From Chelatococcus sp. HY11 (GTDB taxonomy: Bacteria > Pseudomonadota > Alphaproteobacteria > Rhizobiales > Beijerinckiaceae), in contig NZ_JAHBRX010000001.1 of NCBI RefSeq assembly GCF_018398335.1, forward strand, positions 2,333,501 to 2,397,500: 64,000 nucleotides of DNA, written 5' to 3'. The notes under the pieces are model-generated. The model made no database searches, had not been told where the DNA came from, and worked only from the letters and a program-made list of their open reading frames with translations. A program made the translations under genes and the position numbers. Each line of letters begins with the position of its first letter. Position 1 is the stretch's first letter. Positions 49,689 to 58,887 of this stretch are shown piece after piece.

Positions 49689-50588
49689 CTAGTCCCCATT
49701 CCGCTCGGCACGCTTGCGCGGAACAAGCTGCCCATCACGCAGCACCAGCGGCCGCTCGTCGTCGGTCAGCACTCCGACCGGCTTCTGCCGGCCATTCTCG
49801 CCCTCGTGCAGGACGAAATGGCGCAGGACACCACCGAACGTGCGTTCCAGATTGGCCTGCGTGAATGTTTCTTCCGTCGGGCCGTAGGCGAGAACGGTGC
49901 AGTTGAGCAGAACCGTGCGGTCGCAGAATTCAGGGACACTGCCGAGGTTGTGGGTGGAGACCAGCATCACCCGGCCCTCTTCCCGCAGCGAGCGCAAGAG
50001 GGCGACGATGGCATCCTCAGTCTTCACATCGACGCCGGTGAAGGGTTCGTCGAGCAGAATGACCCGACCGTCCTGCGCGAGGGCACGCGCCAGGAAGACA
50101 CGTTTCTTCTGCCCGCCCGAGAGCTCGCCGATCTGCCGCTTGCGGAAATCGCTCATGTTGACGCGCGCCAGCGCGGCAGAAACGGCCTCGCGATCGGCCG
50201 CCCTGGGGATGCGCATGAGCCCCATATGACCATAGCGGCCCATCATGACGACATCTTCCACCAGTACGGGGAAGTTCCAGTCCACCTCCTCGCTCTGCGG
50301 AACATAGGCGACGAGGTTCTTCTTGAGCGCGGTATCAACCGGCTGGCCGAGGATGGAAATATTGCCCTTCGCCAGACGGACGAAACCCATGATCGCCTTG
50401 AACAGGGTCGACTTTCCCGAGCCGTTCACACCAACGAGTGCGGTGATCGTGCCGGTCGGGATCGCGAATGTCGCGTCGCGCAAGGCGGTGTGGCCGTTGC
50501 GATAGGTCACTGTCGCGGCGGTGACGGACAGCCCCTCGCCAGCGGCGGACGCCGCATTGGCAACGACACGGTGAGCGGGCGCATTCAC
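49689..50588 (-). CDS. sitB: Mn/Fe/Zn ABC transporter ATPase (SitB-like)
   Basis: 299 residues. Walker [10 protein letters not shown] is near residue 53, the Q-loop in [15 protein letters not shown], signature [15 protein letters not shown] near 158, and Walker [13 protein letters not shown]. The tail after residue 265 is short and polar. The start overlaps the sitA stop by four bases (ATGA). The WNFPV stretch after the Q-loop is typical of the metal-chelate ATPases. Confidence 0.93.
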   Translation of the reverse strand: MNAPAHRVVANAASAAGEGLSVTAATVTYRNGHTALRDATFAIPTGTITALVGVNGSGKSTLFKAIMGFVRLAKGNISILGQPVDTALKKNLVAYVPQSEEVDWNFPVLVEDVVMMGRYGHMGLMRIPRAADREAVSAALARVNMSDFRKRQIGELSGGQKKRVFLARALAQDGRVILLDEPFTGVDVKTEDAIVALLRSLREEGRVMLVSTHNLGSVPEFCDRTVLLNCTVLAYGPTEETFTQANLERTFGGVLRHFVLHEGENGRQKPVGVLTDDERPLVLRDGQLVPRKRAERNGD

Positions 50589-51493
50589 TGGGTCAGCCCC
50601 TTGGCGATCGTATCGGAGGTGACGCGTAAGAGATCAATGTAAGTCGGCACCGGCCCGTCCGCCTCGGTCAGCGAATCGACATAGAGCACACCACCGTACT
50701 TGGCGCCTGTCTCGCGCGCCACCTGCCGCGCCGGTTTGTCGGAGATGGTGCTCTCGGAGAAGACGACCCCGATGCCGTTCTTCCGGACCGCGTCGATGAC
50801 CTTGCGAACCTGCTGCGGTGTGCCCTGCTGATCCGCATTGATCGGCCAGAGAAAAAGCTCCTTCAACCCAAAATCACGTGCGAGATAGGAAAAGGCGCCT
50901 TCGCTCGATACCAGCCACCGCTTGTCCTCGGGGATGGCCGCTAGCTCGGCCTTGATGGGATCGATCGCCGCCTTGATCTTGGCCTTGTAGGCTTCGGCGT
51001 TCGCCCGGTAGGTCTCGGCGTTCTTCGGGTCGTATTTGGCGAAGGCATCGCGAATGTTGTCGACATAGATGAGCGCTGCAGACGGCGACATCCAGGCATG
51101 GGGATTGGGCTTGCCGGAATAGGGCCCCTCGCTGATGCCCATCGGCTCTACGCCCTCCGAGACGACAACGCCCGGCACATCTTTGAGATTCTGGAAGAAC
51201 TTCTCGAACCAGAGTTCGAGATTGAGTCCATTCCACAGTATGAGCTTGGCACCCTGGGCCTTTTGAATATCGCCGGGCGTCGGCTGATAGTTATGGATTT
51301 CCGCCCCCGGCTTCGTGATGGATTCGACCACAGCCGCGTCGCCCGCCACGTTCTTGGCGATATCAGCAATGACGGTGAAGGTTGTCACGGCCTTGAACTT
51401 GTCCTCGGCCGTCGCCGCTGAGGCGGTGAGAAACGATGCTGCCGTGACGCCCAAAACTCCAGCCAGCACCGACCGCCTTACCCACCCCGTCAT
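50585..51493 (-). CDS. sitA: Metal ABC transporter substrate-binding protein (SitA-like)
   Basis: 302 residues, cluster A-I binding protein. A Sec signal of about 29 residues ends in ASAATAED. Metal ligands are expected at His in [11 protein letters not shown], His in [19 protein letters not shown], Glu in [16 protein letters not shown] and Asp in [18 protein letters not shown] precedes the ATG at 51493. The four-gene operon sitABCD takes up Mn(II), possibly Fe(II) or Zn(II). Regulation by the Fur/Mur protein at 47460 is expected. Confidence 0.93.
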   Translation of the reverse strand: MTGWVRRSVLAGVLGVTAASFLTASAATAEDKFKAVTTFTVIADIAKNVAGDAAVVESITKPGAEIHNYQPTPGDIQKAQGAKLILWNGLNLELWFEKFFQNLKDVPGVVVSEGVEPMGISEGPYSGKPNPHAWMSPSAALIYVDNIRDAFAKYDPKNAETYRANAEAYKAKIKAAIDPIKAELAAIPEDKRWLVSSEGAFSYLARDFGLKELFLWPINADQQGTPQQVRKVIDAVRKNGIGVVFSESTISDKPARQVARETGAKYGGVLYVDSLTEADGPVPTYIDLLRVTSDTIAKGLTQ

Positions 51494-51873
51494 CGATCAC
51501 TCCTTGTTGCGATTAAGTTGCAATATAAGATGAGCGATCCCGCCGCCTTTTGCAAGTGCGATCCATTCGCAATAAGATGGGAAGTGCTCATAAATCAGAA
51601 TGATCGCCGATCACGCCGGCGCCAGCCTTGTTTTATCGACGCCGGTTGGACCTGGATGAGCCAGATGCCAGCGGGCTTCACCGGGCAAGCGATCAGGCCG
51701 CTCCTCGCCCTGAAGATTACGTCTTCGCGAGAAATCGGCACGGCCGCGGCTATGGGCCGTCGGGGGACGACCGCCCTGCATGTAGAGCCGCTCGGGATCG
51801 ATGGTACAAAAGCAAAGAGCTTCCGGACAGCCCCCGGAAGCTCCTCAGGTTTTGAGTTAAAGATCGCAGTCGC
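51494..51873. other. Region between sitA promoter and the phytase-like gene
   Basis: 380 bases without a gene. Near sitA the imperfect inverted repeat TTGCAAGTG-N5-CATTCGCAA (51550-51572, 7 of 9 pairs) and the nearby TTGCGATTAAGTTGCAAT are candidates for Fur/Mur control. The right end carries the phytase-like gene terminator. Confidence 0.4.
51817..51843 (-). terminator. Intrinsic terminator of the phytase-like gene
   Basis: GAGCTTCCGG and CCGGAAGCTC form a perfect 10-bp stem with a 7-base loop, 30 bases after the minus-strand stop at 51874. On that strand the stem is followed by TTTGCTTTTG. Confidence 0.8.
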
Positions 51874-53226
51874 TCAACGCGCTTTCAGAAAGTCCGTGAC
51901 CTCGAGCAGGACGAATTCGTTGTCGTCCTGCACATTCGGTTCGCGGCTCGTCGAGAACGGCAGGTTGTTGTCGTTGCCGACGATGATGTGGCGATCATCG
52001 ACCAGATCGACATCCTCGATGGTGAAGAAGGGGAAGGTCAGCACGTCGCCGTTCAACGGCTTGCGCGCCTTCTTGTTCGGATCGGCTATCTTCAAGAGAT
52101 CGATATAGGCGACCTTGCGCGCGACGCCGTTGGCATTGGCGTCGTTGAGCTCAATCTTGTAGACGCGCTTGAACTTCGCGATATCCGCAAAGCAGTCGGG
52201 CCGCTTCTGGCCTTCGGGGCAAGCCTTGTCGGCGGTGCCTTCCCCATTGTCGCGCTCGATGATCAAGCCCATGGTCGGGTCGATCATGTTGAAGTCGCCG
52301 ATGGCATTACCGTTCTGCTCAAGAACGAATTTCCAATGGCGGCCGGTCCACTTCTCCGCGGCAACATCGAACTCCAGGATACGGAGATACTCCTTGCCAT
52401 CGGCGGTCTTTTCCCAATCCTTCGTCTCGGCATCCCACAAGGGACCCTCGAGAAGCGGATAAAGGAAGCGCCCGTCTTTCGACGCGGCCATGCCCTCATA
52501 GCCCTTCGAGCGGCGCACATTGAACGCGACCGGCTGGTTGGGGGCGGCCGGCGTCGTCACGGCGTAATGGTCCGGCGAACGCGCAGGCTTGCCATCGACC
52601 ATCGTCTCGACGACGGCCTCGACCTTGCCGGTCATGTCCGTGCGGATGAGGTAAGGACCGAATTCCTCGCCGATCCAGATCTTGTCGCCGATGATCTGGA
52701 AGCTCTCGGGATCAAAATCCGAACCCGTGAGGTAGCGCTTGTCAGTCGCTTCATTCGCGATGCGGAACGGCACCTTCTTGTCGGGATCACTGAGGAAGAC
52801 CGTCCCCAGGCGCTCGACCGTGCCCTTGTCCCAGTCGATGCGGTAGTGATTGAGATACAGCATGGAATCCGGGGAGTTCGCCCTGGCGCCCATGCCGTTG
52901 TCGGTCAACACCCAGAATGTGCCGTCAGCCATCTTCTTGATGCCGGAATGCCCCTGCAGCGGCTGGCCAGTGAACGGCACCTTCATGCCGGTGGGGCGCC
53001 CGTTCGAAAGACCCTCGACCGAGCCGATCGCCTCAACGCGCTTGCCAGTCGTGAACTTGCCCGATGTCTTGAGGTCGGCGGGAGCATCGGCCGGGGCCTC
53101 GACGAAGCTCTTTGCCGGCAGGATCGCGTGACCGGCGAGCGTGGCAGGCGCGGCCTGCTGGGCGAAAGCGGTTCCCGCGAGCACCACCGTCAGGGGCATC
53201 GCAAGCAAAAGACGGGCAATCATCAT
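51874..53226 (-). CDS. Secreted esterase-like/phytase-like propeller protein
   Basis: 450 residues. A Sec signal MMIARLLLAMPLTVVLAGTAFAQQ is followed by a phytase-like (esterase-like activity) beta-propeller domain. Characteristic are VEGLSNGRPTG, SGIKKMADGTFWVLTDNGMGAR, GSDFDPESFQIIGDKIWIGEEFGPYLI and the ending TIEDVDLVDDRHIIVGNDNNLPFS. I set the start at 53226 behind AAGGA, because 21 upstream residues precede the signal without support. Proteins of this type are extracytoplasmic and of uncertain substrate; phosphoester hydrolysis is possible. It is a single-gene unit with its own terminator. Confidence 0.85.
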   Translation of the reverse strand: MMIARLLLAMPLTVVLAGTAFAQQAAPATLAGHAILPAKSFVEAPADAPADLKTSGKFTTGKRVEAIGSVEGLSNGRPTGMKVPFTGQPLQGHSGIKKMADGTFWVLTDNGMGARANSPDSMLYLNHYRIDWDKGTVERLGTVFLSDPDKKVPFRIANEATDKRYLTGSDFDPESFQIIGDKIWIGEEFGPYLIRTDMTGKVEAVVETMVDGKPARSPDHYAVTTPAAPNQPVAFNVRRSKGYEGMAASKDGRFLYPLLEGPLWDAETKDWEKTADGKEYLRILEFDVAAEKWTGRHWKFVLEQNGNAIGDFNMIDPTMGLIIERDNGEGTADKACPEGQKRPDCFADIAKFKRVYKIELNDANANGVARKVAYIDLLKIADPNKKARKPLNGDVLTFPFFTIEDVDLVDDRHIIVGNDNNLPFSTSREPNVQDDNEFVLLEVTDFLKAR

Positions 53227-53562
53227 TGATCCTTCAAGGAGAGAAAACCGCCGGCAAGCTGACGCTTGCCGATGTCGCGGCGTTGACAACCCAATGACGG
53301 CTCGATGACGCCCTTCAAATGTGTGGCGTCAGGCGAACCTCCCGCCCGGCCACGGTCGCCTCGAATGTGCTGCAGCGCACAGCTCAAAAGTCCCACCTCC
53401 TTTCAATCTAGGCTTGGCAAAATAGAAAATCCCTTATTTTTCCGCCTATTACGGGAGCGTGCCACTCAAGCGCCCGTCCTTTGCATATCATCAACCGCTG
53501 TTGACAACGAAAGTCCGGCAATTAAAAACCAAACGGTCGGAAATTAATTTCGGTTGAATTCC
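53227..53562. other. Divergent promoter region of the phytase-like and TetR genes
   Basis: 336 bases without a gene. A possible promoter toward tetR is TTGACA (53501-53506), 16 bases, TAAAAA (53523-53528). GAAATTAATTTC (53540-53551) is a perfect 12-base palindrome between it and the TetR start, a candidate TetR operator. Confidence 0.5.
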
Positions 53563-54204
53563 ATGTCGCGCCCGAGAGTTATCAACCAGGAGAGTATCCT
53601 GGATGCGGCCGAGGCCGTCGTCGTTCGCGATGGAGCCGCAAGGCTGACACTCGACGCCGTCGCGCATGAGGCGGGCATCAGCAAAACCAGCGTGCTCTAC
53701 GACTTCAAATCCAAGCAAGCGCTGATAAAGGCGGTTATCAAACGCAGGTTCGCGGAAGAAAAAGACCGCATAACCGTTGCGACGAAGCAGCTTGGCGGCC
53801 TCCCCGACGCAAAGATTCACGGCCGCATCGCAGCAGCCAGGACGGTGCGATATCGCGATAGCCCGGCTGTCGCGATCAGCCTCTGCGCTGCTCTAGCGCA
53901 AGACACCGAACTACAGCTGACGCTGCAGAACGCCTTCCGCCAAGAACTTGCTGAAGTACTTGAGGCATCGAGCAACACCCGCGGCGCGTTGCTCGCCTTC
54001 CTCGCGCTTGAGGGCCTCATGGTACTCGAACATCTGGGGCTCCACTACTGGCCGGAGCCGACTCGCAGCGAGATCCTGAAGGAAATCGACGCTCTGGTCG
54101 ATACGGCGCCGAGAAATCCACCACTGAATAAACGCATGCTCAATGAGCACGTTTCTCGCCACGCTGAGCTCGTGACTGAGCGCGAACCGGACCATACGCC
54201 ATGA
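53563..54204 (+). CDS. TetR/AcrR-family regulator of the RND efflux operon
   Basis: 213 residues with an N-terminal helix-turn-helix (INQESILDAAEAVVVRDGAARLTLDAVAHEAGISKTSVLYDFKSKQALIKAVI) and a helical ligand-binding domain. I use the ATG at 53563; a TTG three codons earlier is also open. It is the first gene of the operon, its stop overlapping the start of the membrane-fusion protein gene (ATGA), so it would control the pump and itself from the region with the GAAATTAATTTC palindrome. Ligand unknown, probably a pump substrate. Confidence 0.9.
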   Translation: MSRPRVINQESILDAAEAVVVRDGAARLTLDAVAHEAGISKTSVLYDFKSKQALIKAVIKRRFAEEKDRITVATKQLGGLPDAKIHGRIAAARTVRYRDSPAVAISLCAALAQDTELQLTLQNAFRQELAEVLEASSNTRGALLAFLALEGLMVLEHLGLHYWPEPTRSEILKEIDALVDTAPRNPPLNKRMLNEHVSRHAELVTEREPDHTP

Positions 54205-55385
54205 AATCTGCCTTCCTATCCGCCAGAATTCTGGCTGCCGCGATTTTTCTTCCGGTGGCTCTGTCGAGTGTCTCACTGCCCGCCGTGGCCCAGAATGGCG
54301 CGCCGCCGCCTTCGGCTGTCAGTGTGGTCGAAGTCGCCGCCGAGGCAATTCCGATCATCAATGAACTGCCGGGCCGCATCGCGCCCACGCGGATCGCGGA
54401 AGTGCGCCCGCGCGTGTCGGGCATCGTGACGGAACGCGTATTCGAGCAGGGCAGCCTCGTCAAACAAGGGGATGTGCTCTACCGCATCGACGCGGACATG
54501 TTTCGGGTCCGCGTGGAAAGCGCGAAGGCGACCTTGCAGCGCGCGCAAGCAACGCAGCTCCAGGCTCGCCAGCAGGCAGATCGCCAGAAGGAACTGCGCG
54601 ACCGCAACATCGCCAGCGTGCAGCAACTGGAATCCGCCGTTGCGACGCTGGCCCAGGCCGACGCCGACATCGCCGCTGCAGAAGCTGGTTTGAACGAGGC
54701 GCAGCTCAATCTCCAGTACACGGAAGTCCGCGCGCCGATAGCCGGCCGCATCGGCCGCGCGGTGATCACAGAAGGCGCACTGGTGAGCAGCGCGGAGAAC
54801 CTCGCGACAATCCAGCAGCTCGACCCGGTCTATGCGGACTTCACACAATCGTCGAACGAACTGCTGAAATTGCGCCAGGCTCTCGCCAGCGGGAGCTTGA
54901 AGGGCCCTGCCCCTGGCGAGGCTCGTGTCACTCTGCAATTCGACAATGGCCGCGTCTATGAGCATGCCGGCACCTTGCTGTTCTCGGAAGCGGCTGTGGA
55001 CATCTCGACCGGACAGATCACCATGCGGGCTGAATTTCCCAATCCGGACGGGCAACTTCTGCCAGGCCTCTATGTGCGGGTTCAAATCGAACAGGGCATC
55101 CAGCATGATGCCGTGGCTGTTCCGCAGCAGGCCGTCCAGCGTGATGCCAACGGCAACGCGCAGGTCTTCGTCGTCAACGACAAGAACATTGCCGAGATAC
55201 GTTCGGTCCGCGTGAACAGGACTGTTGGCGAGCGTTTCGTGATCGACAGCGGCCTGAAGCCAGGCGAGCGCGTCGTGGTCGAAGGCTTCCAGAAGATAGC
55301 CCCGGGCGCCACGGTTTCGGCCCAAACATGGAAAGCGGCGGACGCGAGCGCCGCAGCAACCCAGAAAAACACGGCTGTCGAATAA
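54201..55385 (+). CDS. RND efflux periplasmic adaptor (AcrA/MexA type)
   Basis: 394 residues. A Sec signal of about 30 residues ends in AVAQNG without a lipobox cysteine, unlike AcrA and MexA which are lipoproteins. The order of domains is normal: GRIAPTRIAEVRPRVSGIV (lipoyl half), alpha-hairpin coiled coil at about residues 100-170, YTEVRAPIAGRIGRAVITEGALV, beta-barrel, and the membrane-proximal PGERVVVEGFQKIAPGATV. Translation is coupled to tetR and the RND pump gene begins 13 bases after its stop. Confidence 0.93.
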   Translation: MKSAFLSARILAAAIFLPVALSSVSLPAVAQNGAPPPSAVSVVEVAAEAIPIINELPGRIAPTRIAEVRPRVSGIVTERVFEQGSLVKQGDVLYRIDADMFRVRVESAKATLQRAQATQLQARQQADRQKELRDRNIASVQQLESAVATLAQADADIAAAEAGLNEAQLNLQYTEVRAPIAGRIGRAVITEGALVSSAENLATIQQLDPVYADFTQSSNELLKLRQALASGSLKGPAPGEARVTLQFDNGRVYEHAGTLLFSEAAVDISTGQITMRAEFPNPDGQLLPGLYVRVQIEQGIQHDAVAVPQQAVQRDANGNAQVFVVNDKNIAEIRSVRVNRTVGERFVIDSGLKPGERVVVEGFQKIAPGATVSAQTWKAADASAAATQKNTAVE

Positions 55386-55397
55386 AGGTCGGTCATC

Positions 55398-58300
55398 ATG
55401 GCGCAATTCTTCATCGGCCGTCCGATCTTCGCCTGGGTGGTCGCACTCTTCATCGTCATCGGTGGCATCATCGCCATTCCGATGCTGCCGATCGCGCAGT
55501 ATCCGAATGTCGCGCCGCCACAGATCTCCATTCAGACGAACTACCCCGGCGCCTCCCCGGAGGAGATCTACCAGAGCGTCACCCGGCCGATTGAGGAAGA
55601 ACTCAACGGTGTCCCGGGGCTGATCTATTTTGAATCGACGTCGGACTCATCAGGTCTTGTGCAGATTACCGCGACCTTCAGGCCTGGCACCGCGACCAGC
55701 CAGGCCTCGGTGGATGTCCAGAACGCCATTCGGCGCGTGGAGGCCCGCCTCCCCGAGACGGTGACACGCCAGGGCGTGCAGGTGGAGGAGGCCGGAGCCG
55801 GCTTCCTCATGGTCGCCGGGCTCATCTCAACCGACGGATCGATGGATGCCGTGGCGCTGGGCGACTATGTCAGCCGCAACGTGCTCGGCGAAATTCGCCG
55901 TATCGACGGCGTCGGTCGCGCTCAGCTGTTCGCCTCACAACGCGCCATGCGTGTCTGGATCGATCCAGACAAGATGGTCGGGCTCAACCTGACGACCGGC
56001 GACATAGCGGCGGCCATCGGCGCGCAGAATGCGCAGGTGGCGGCTGGCCGCATCGGCGCACAGCCCAACCCGATCCAGCAGCAGATTTCGGCGACCGTCC
56101 TCGTCAAGGGTCAGCTGACGACCCCGGATGAATTCGCGGCCATCGTGCTGCGCGCCAATCCGGACGGATCGACCGTTCGCCTGCGCGATGTCGCGCGTGT
56201 CGAGGTCGGCGCGGAAACCTACAACTTCAACACGCGCATCAACGGCAAGCCCGCCGCCGCCATCGGCGTCCAGCTTTCGCCGACCGGCAACGCACTCGCC
56301 ACCTCCACGGCGATCCGCGCGAAGATGGAGGAGCTTTCCCGCTTCTTCCCGGCCAGCATCGAATACACGATCCCGTACGACACATCGCCCTTCGTCAAGG
56401 TTTCGATCGAGAAGGTTCTGCACACGCTGCTCGAGGCCGTCGCCCTCGTCTTCGTGGTCATGTTCCTGTTCCTGCAGAACTTCCGCTATACAATCATCCC
56501 GACGCTCGTGGTGCCGGTCGCACTTCTCGGAACCTGCGGCGTGATGCTGGCCACAGGCTTCTCGATCAACGTGCTGACCATGTTCGCCATGGTGCTTGCC
56601 ATCGGCATTCTGGTCGATGACGCCATCGTCGTTGTCGAGAATGTCGAGCGCATCATGGCGGAGGAAGGGCTGCCGCCGCTTGAAGCCACCCGCAAGGCCA
56701 TGAGGCAGATCTCTGGCGCGATCGTCGGTATCACGCTTGTCCTGACCGCCGTGTTCGTGCCGATGGCCTTCTTCCCCGGCGCGGTCGGCATCATCTACCA
56801 GCAGTTCAGCCTGACGATGGTGACATCCATCCTGCTGTCGGGCTTCCTTGCGCTGTCACTCACCCCTGCCCTGTGCGCGACCTTGCTCAAGCCGATCCCG
56901 CAGGGTCATCATGAGAAGAAGGGCTTCTTCGGCTGGTTCAACCGCAGCTTCGACAGGTTCACGAACAGCTACGCCGGAAGCGTGAGCTGGATCGTGCGTC
57001 GCGCGGGCCGCTTCATGGTCATCTACCTCGCCCTGCTCGTCGGGCTGGGATGGGCCTTCATCCGCCTGCCCACGTCGTTCCTCCCCAATGAGGACCAGGG
57101 TTATATCATCGTCGACATGCAGGCTCCGCCTGAGGCCAGCGGCAACCGCACGCACGCCATCATCGAGACAGCGGAGAAGCATTTCTCCGAGGAGAAAGCC
57201 GTCGATCGCATGGTCATGATCCAGGGCTACAGCTTCTCGGGGGCGGGCGACAACGCGGCGCTATCCTTCGTGACTCTGAAGGACTGGAGCGAGCGTGACG
57301 CCGGCAACTCGGCGGATGCAATCGCCGGGCGCGCCAATGGGGCCTTGTTCCAGATACGCGACGCGATGGCCTTCGCCCTGTCACCGCCGGCGATCACCGG
57401 TCTTGGCACCTCGAGCGGCTTCACCTTCCGCCTGCAGGACCGCGGCGGGCTTGGCCAGACCGCCCTCGTCGCGGCGGGCAAGCAGTTGATGGACGCAGCC
57501 GCCAAGAGCCCTGTCCTCGCCGGCCTGCGTGTCGAAGGCATGCCCAATGCGGCACAAGTCAATCTGATCATCGATCGCGAAAAGGCGAATACCTTTGGCG
57601 TGACCTTTGCCGACATCAACTCCGCCATTTCGACCAATCTGGGTTCGTCCTACATCAATGACTTCCCCAATGCGGGGCGCATGCAGCGGGTGACCGTGCA
57701 GGCCGATGCCGGGCGCCGGATGCAGACGGAGGACCTGCTGAAGCTGAACGTGCGCAATTCGGCAGGTGGCATGGTGCCCTTGTCGGCCTTCGCGCGGATC
57801 GACTGGCAGATGGGCCCAGCGCAGGTCGTCGGCTACAACGGATATCCCGCCATCCGTATCAATGGCGCGGCCGCCCCCGGCCATTCCTCGGGCGCCGCCA
57901 TCGCGGAGATGGAACGGCTGGCCGGCGAGTTGCCGAACGGCTTCGGCTACGAATGGACCGGCCAGTCCCTGCAGGAGATCCAATCCGGCTCGCAGGCTCC
58001 GTTCCTCATGGGCCTGACCGTGTTGTTCGTCTTCCTTCTGCTGGCCGCACTCTATGAGAGCTGGTCGATCCCGCTCTCCGTGATGATGGTAGTGCCGCTC
58101 GGCGTGCTCGGATCGGTCGCGGCGGTCATGCTGCGCGACATGCCGAATGACGTCTACTTCAAGGTCGGCCTCATCACGATCATCGGCCTGTCGGCGAAGA
58201 ACGCGATCCTCATCATCGAGTTCGCGAAGGACCTGCGCGCCGAAGGCAAGCCGCTGCTGGAAGCGACCATCGAGGCATGCCGGCTGCGGTTCCGGCCCAT

Positions 58301-58556
58301 CCTCATGACGTCGCTGGCCTTCACCCTCGGCGTCGTTCCTCTCGCCATCGCGACCGGCGCCAGCGCGGCGAGCCAGAACGCAATCGGCACCGGCGTGATG
58401 GGCGGCATGATCTCGGCGACATTGCTGGCGATCTACTTCGTCCCGGTGTTCTTCGTCTTCGTGATGAAGCTGTTCGACCGGCGTGACAAGACGGCTAGCG
58501 AGACTGCACCTGACAGTCTCCCCCCCGTTACATCGACGCCCGCACATCCGCATTGA
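55398..58556 (+). CDS. RND multidrug efflux pump, HAE1 family (AcrB/MexB type)
   Basis: 1052 residues with twelve membrane helices and two large periplasmic loops. The N-terminus MAQFFIGRPIFAWVVALFIVIGGIIAIPMLPIAQYP is standard for the family. Proton-relay residues are visible: the Asp pair in GILVDDAIVVVENVERIM and the Lys in GLSAKNAILIIEFAKDL. AAAGG precedes the ATG. It exports hydrophobic or amphiphilic compounds with the adaptor encoded before it. No TolC-type outer-membrane gene is in the operon, which ends in a strong terminator, so the pump must use a channel encoded elsewhere. Confidence 0.95.
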   Translation: MAQFFIGRPIFAWVVALFIVIGGIIAIPMLPIAQYPNVAPPQISIQTNYPGASPEEIYQSVTRPIEEELNGVPGLIYFESTSDSSGLVQITATFRPGTATSQASVDVQNAIRRVEARLPETVTRQGVQVEEAGAGFLMVAGLISTDGSMDAVALGDYVSRNVLGEIRRIDGVGRAQLFASQRAMRVWIDPDKMVGLNLTTGDIAAAIGAQNAQVAAGRIGAQPNPIQQQISATVLVKGQLTTPDEFAAIVLRANPDGSTVRLRDVARVEVGAETYNFNTRINGKPAAAIGVQLSPTGNALATSTAIRAKMEELSRFFPASIEYTIPYDTSPFVKVSIEKVLHTLLEAVALVFVVMFLFLQNFRYTIIPTLVVPVALLGTCGVMLATGFSINVLTMFAMVLAIGILVDDAIVVVENVERIMAEEGLPPLEATRKAMRQISGAIVGITLVLTAVFVPMAFFPGAVGIIYQQFSLTMVTSILLSGFLALSLTPALCATLLKPIPQGHHEKKGFFGWFNRSFDRFTNSYAGSVSWIVRRAGRFMVIYLALLVGLGWAFIRLPTSFLPNEDQGYIIVDMQAPPEASGNRTHAIIETAEKHFSEEKAVDRMVMIQGYSFSGAGDNAALSFVTLKDWSERDAGNSADAIAGRANGALFQIRDAMAFALSPPAITGLGTSSGFTFRLQDRGGLGQTALVAAGKQLMDAAAKSPVLAGLRVEGMPNAAQVNLIIDREKANTFGVTFADINSAISTNLGSSYINDFPNAGRMQRVTVQADAGRRMQTEDLLKLNVRNSAGGMVPLSAFARIDWQMGPAQVVGYNGYPAIRINGAAAPGHSSGAAIAEMERLAGELPNGFGYEWTGQSLQEIQSGSQAPFLMGLTVLFVFLLLAALYESWSIPLSVMMVVPLGVLGSVAAVMLRDMPNDVYFKVGLITIIGLSAKNAILIIEFAKDLRAEGKPLLEATIEACRLRFRPILMTSLAFTLGVVPLAIATGASAASQNAIGTGVMGGMISATLLAIYFVPVFFVFVMKLFDRRDKTASETAPDSLPPVTSTPAHPH

Positions 58557-58587
58557 CGCGGCTAGCGCCAGTATCGCGCCTCTCGAG

Positions 58588-58627
58588 AAATACCCGCCGG
58601 ATTCCACCCATCCGGCGGGTATTTTTT
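58588..58627 (+). terminator. Rho-independent terminator after the RND operon
   Basis: AAATACCCGCCGGAT (58588-58602), loop TCCACCC, ATCCGGCGGGTATTT (58610-58624), then TTT. A perfect 15-bp stem with T-run, 31 bases after the pump stop. The rest of the region up to 58887 shows no gene. Confidence 0.92.
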
Positions 58628-58887
58628 CGGCCGTTTCTCGCTCTATCCGCGAAGACGGTCGTCTTTCAAAGATCTGTTGCCGCGGCCATCGTCAATCATG
58701 TGCGACGGTACGCGTAGCGCGCGCGATATGTTTGCTTCCATAAAAAGCAAACCACATGTCCTCGAAGTTTGTCGTCTCCAGCGTGTCCGAAATGCTGTCG
58801 TCAGCATCGGCGCTGGACGGACAACACCTCACTATCATATCTATAAGGGTGTGTTGTGATATCAGTTTCTTGGTCGACGAGGCCCGC

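Noticed and set aside
51518..52108. 196-residue open frame on the plus strand upstream of and into the phytase-like gene
   Set aside because: Its sequence has no family character, it runs across the minus-strand terminator hairpin and into the antisense of a well-supported gene.
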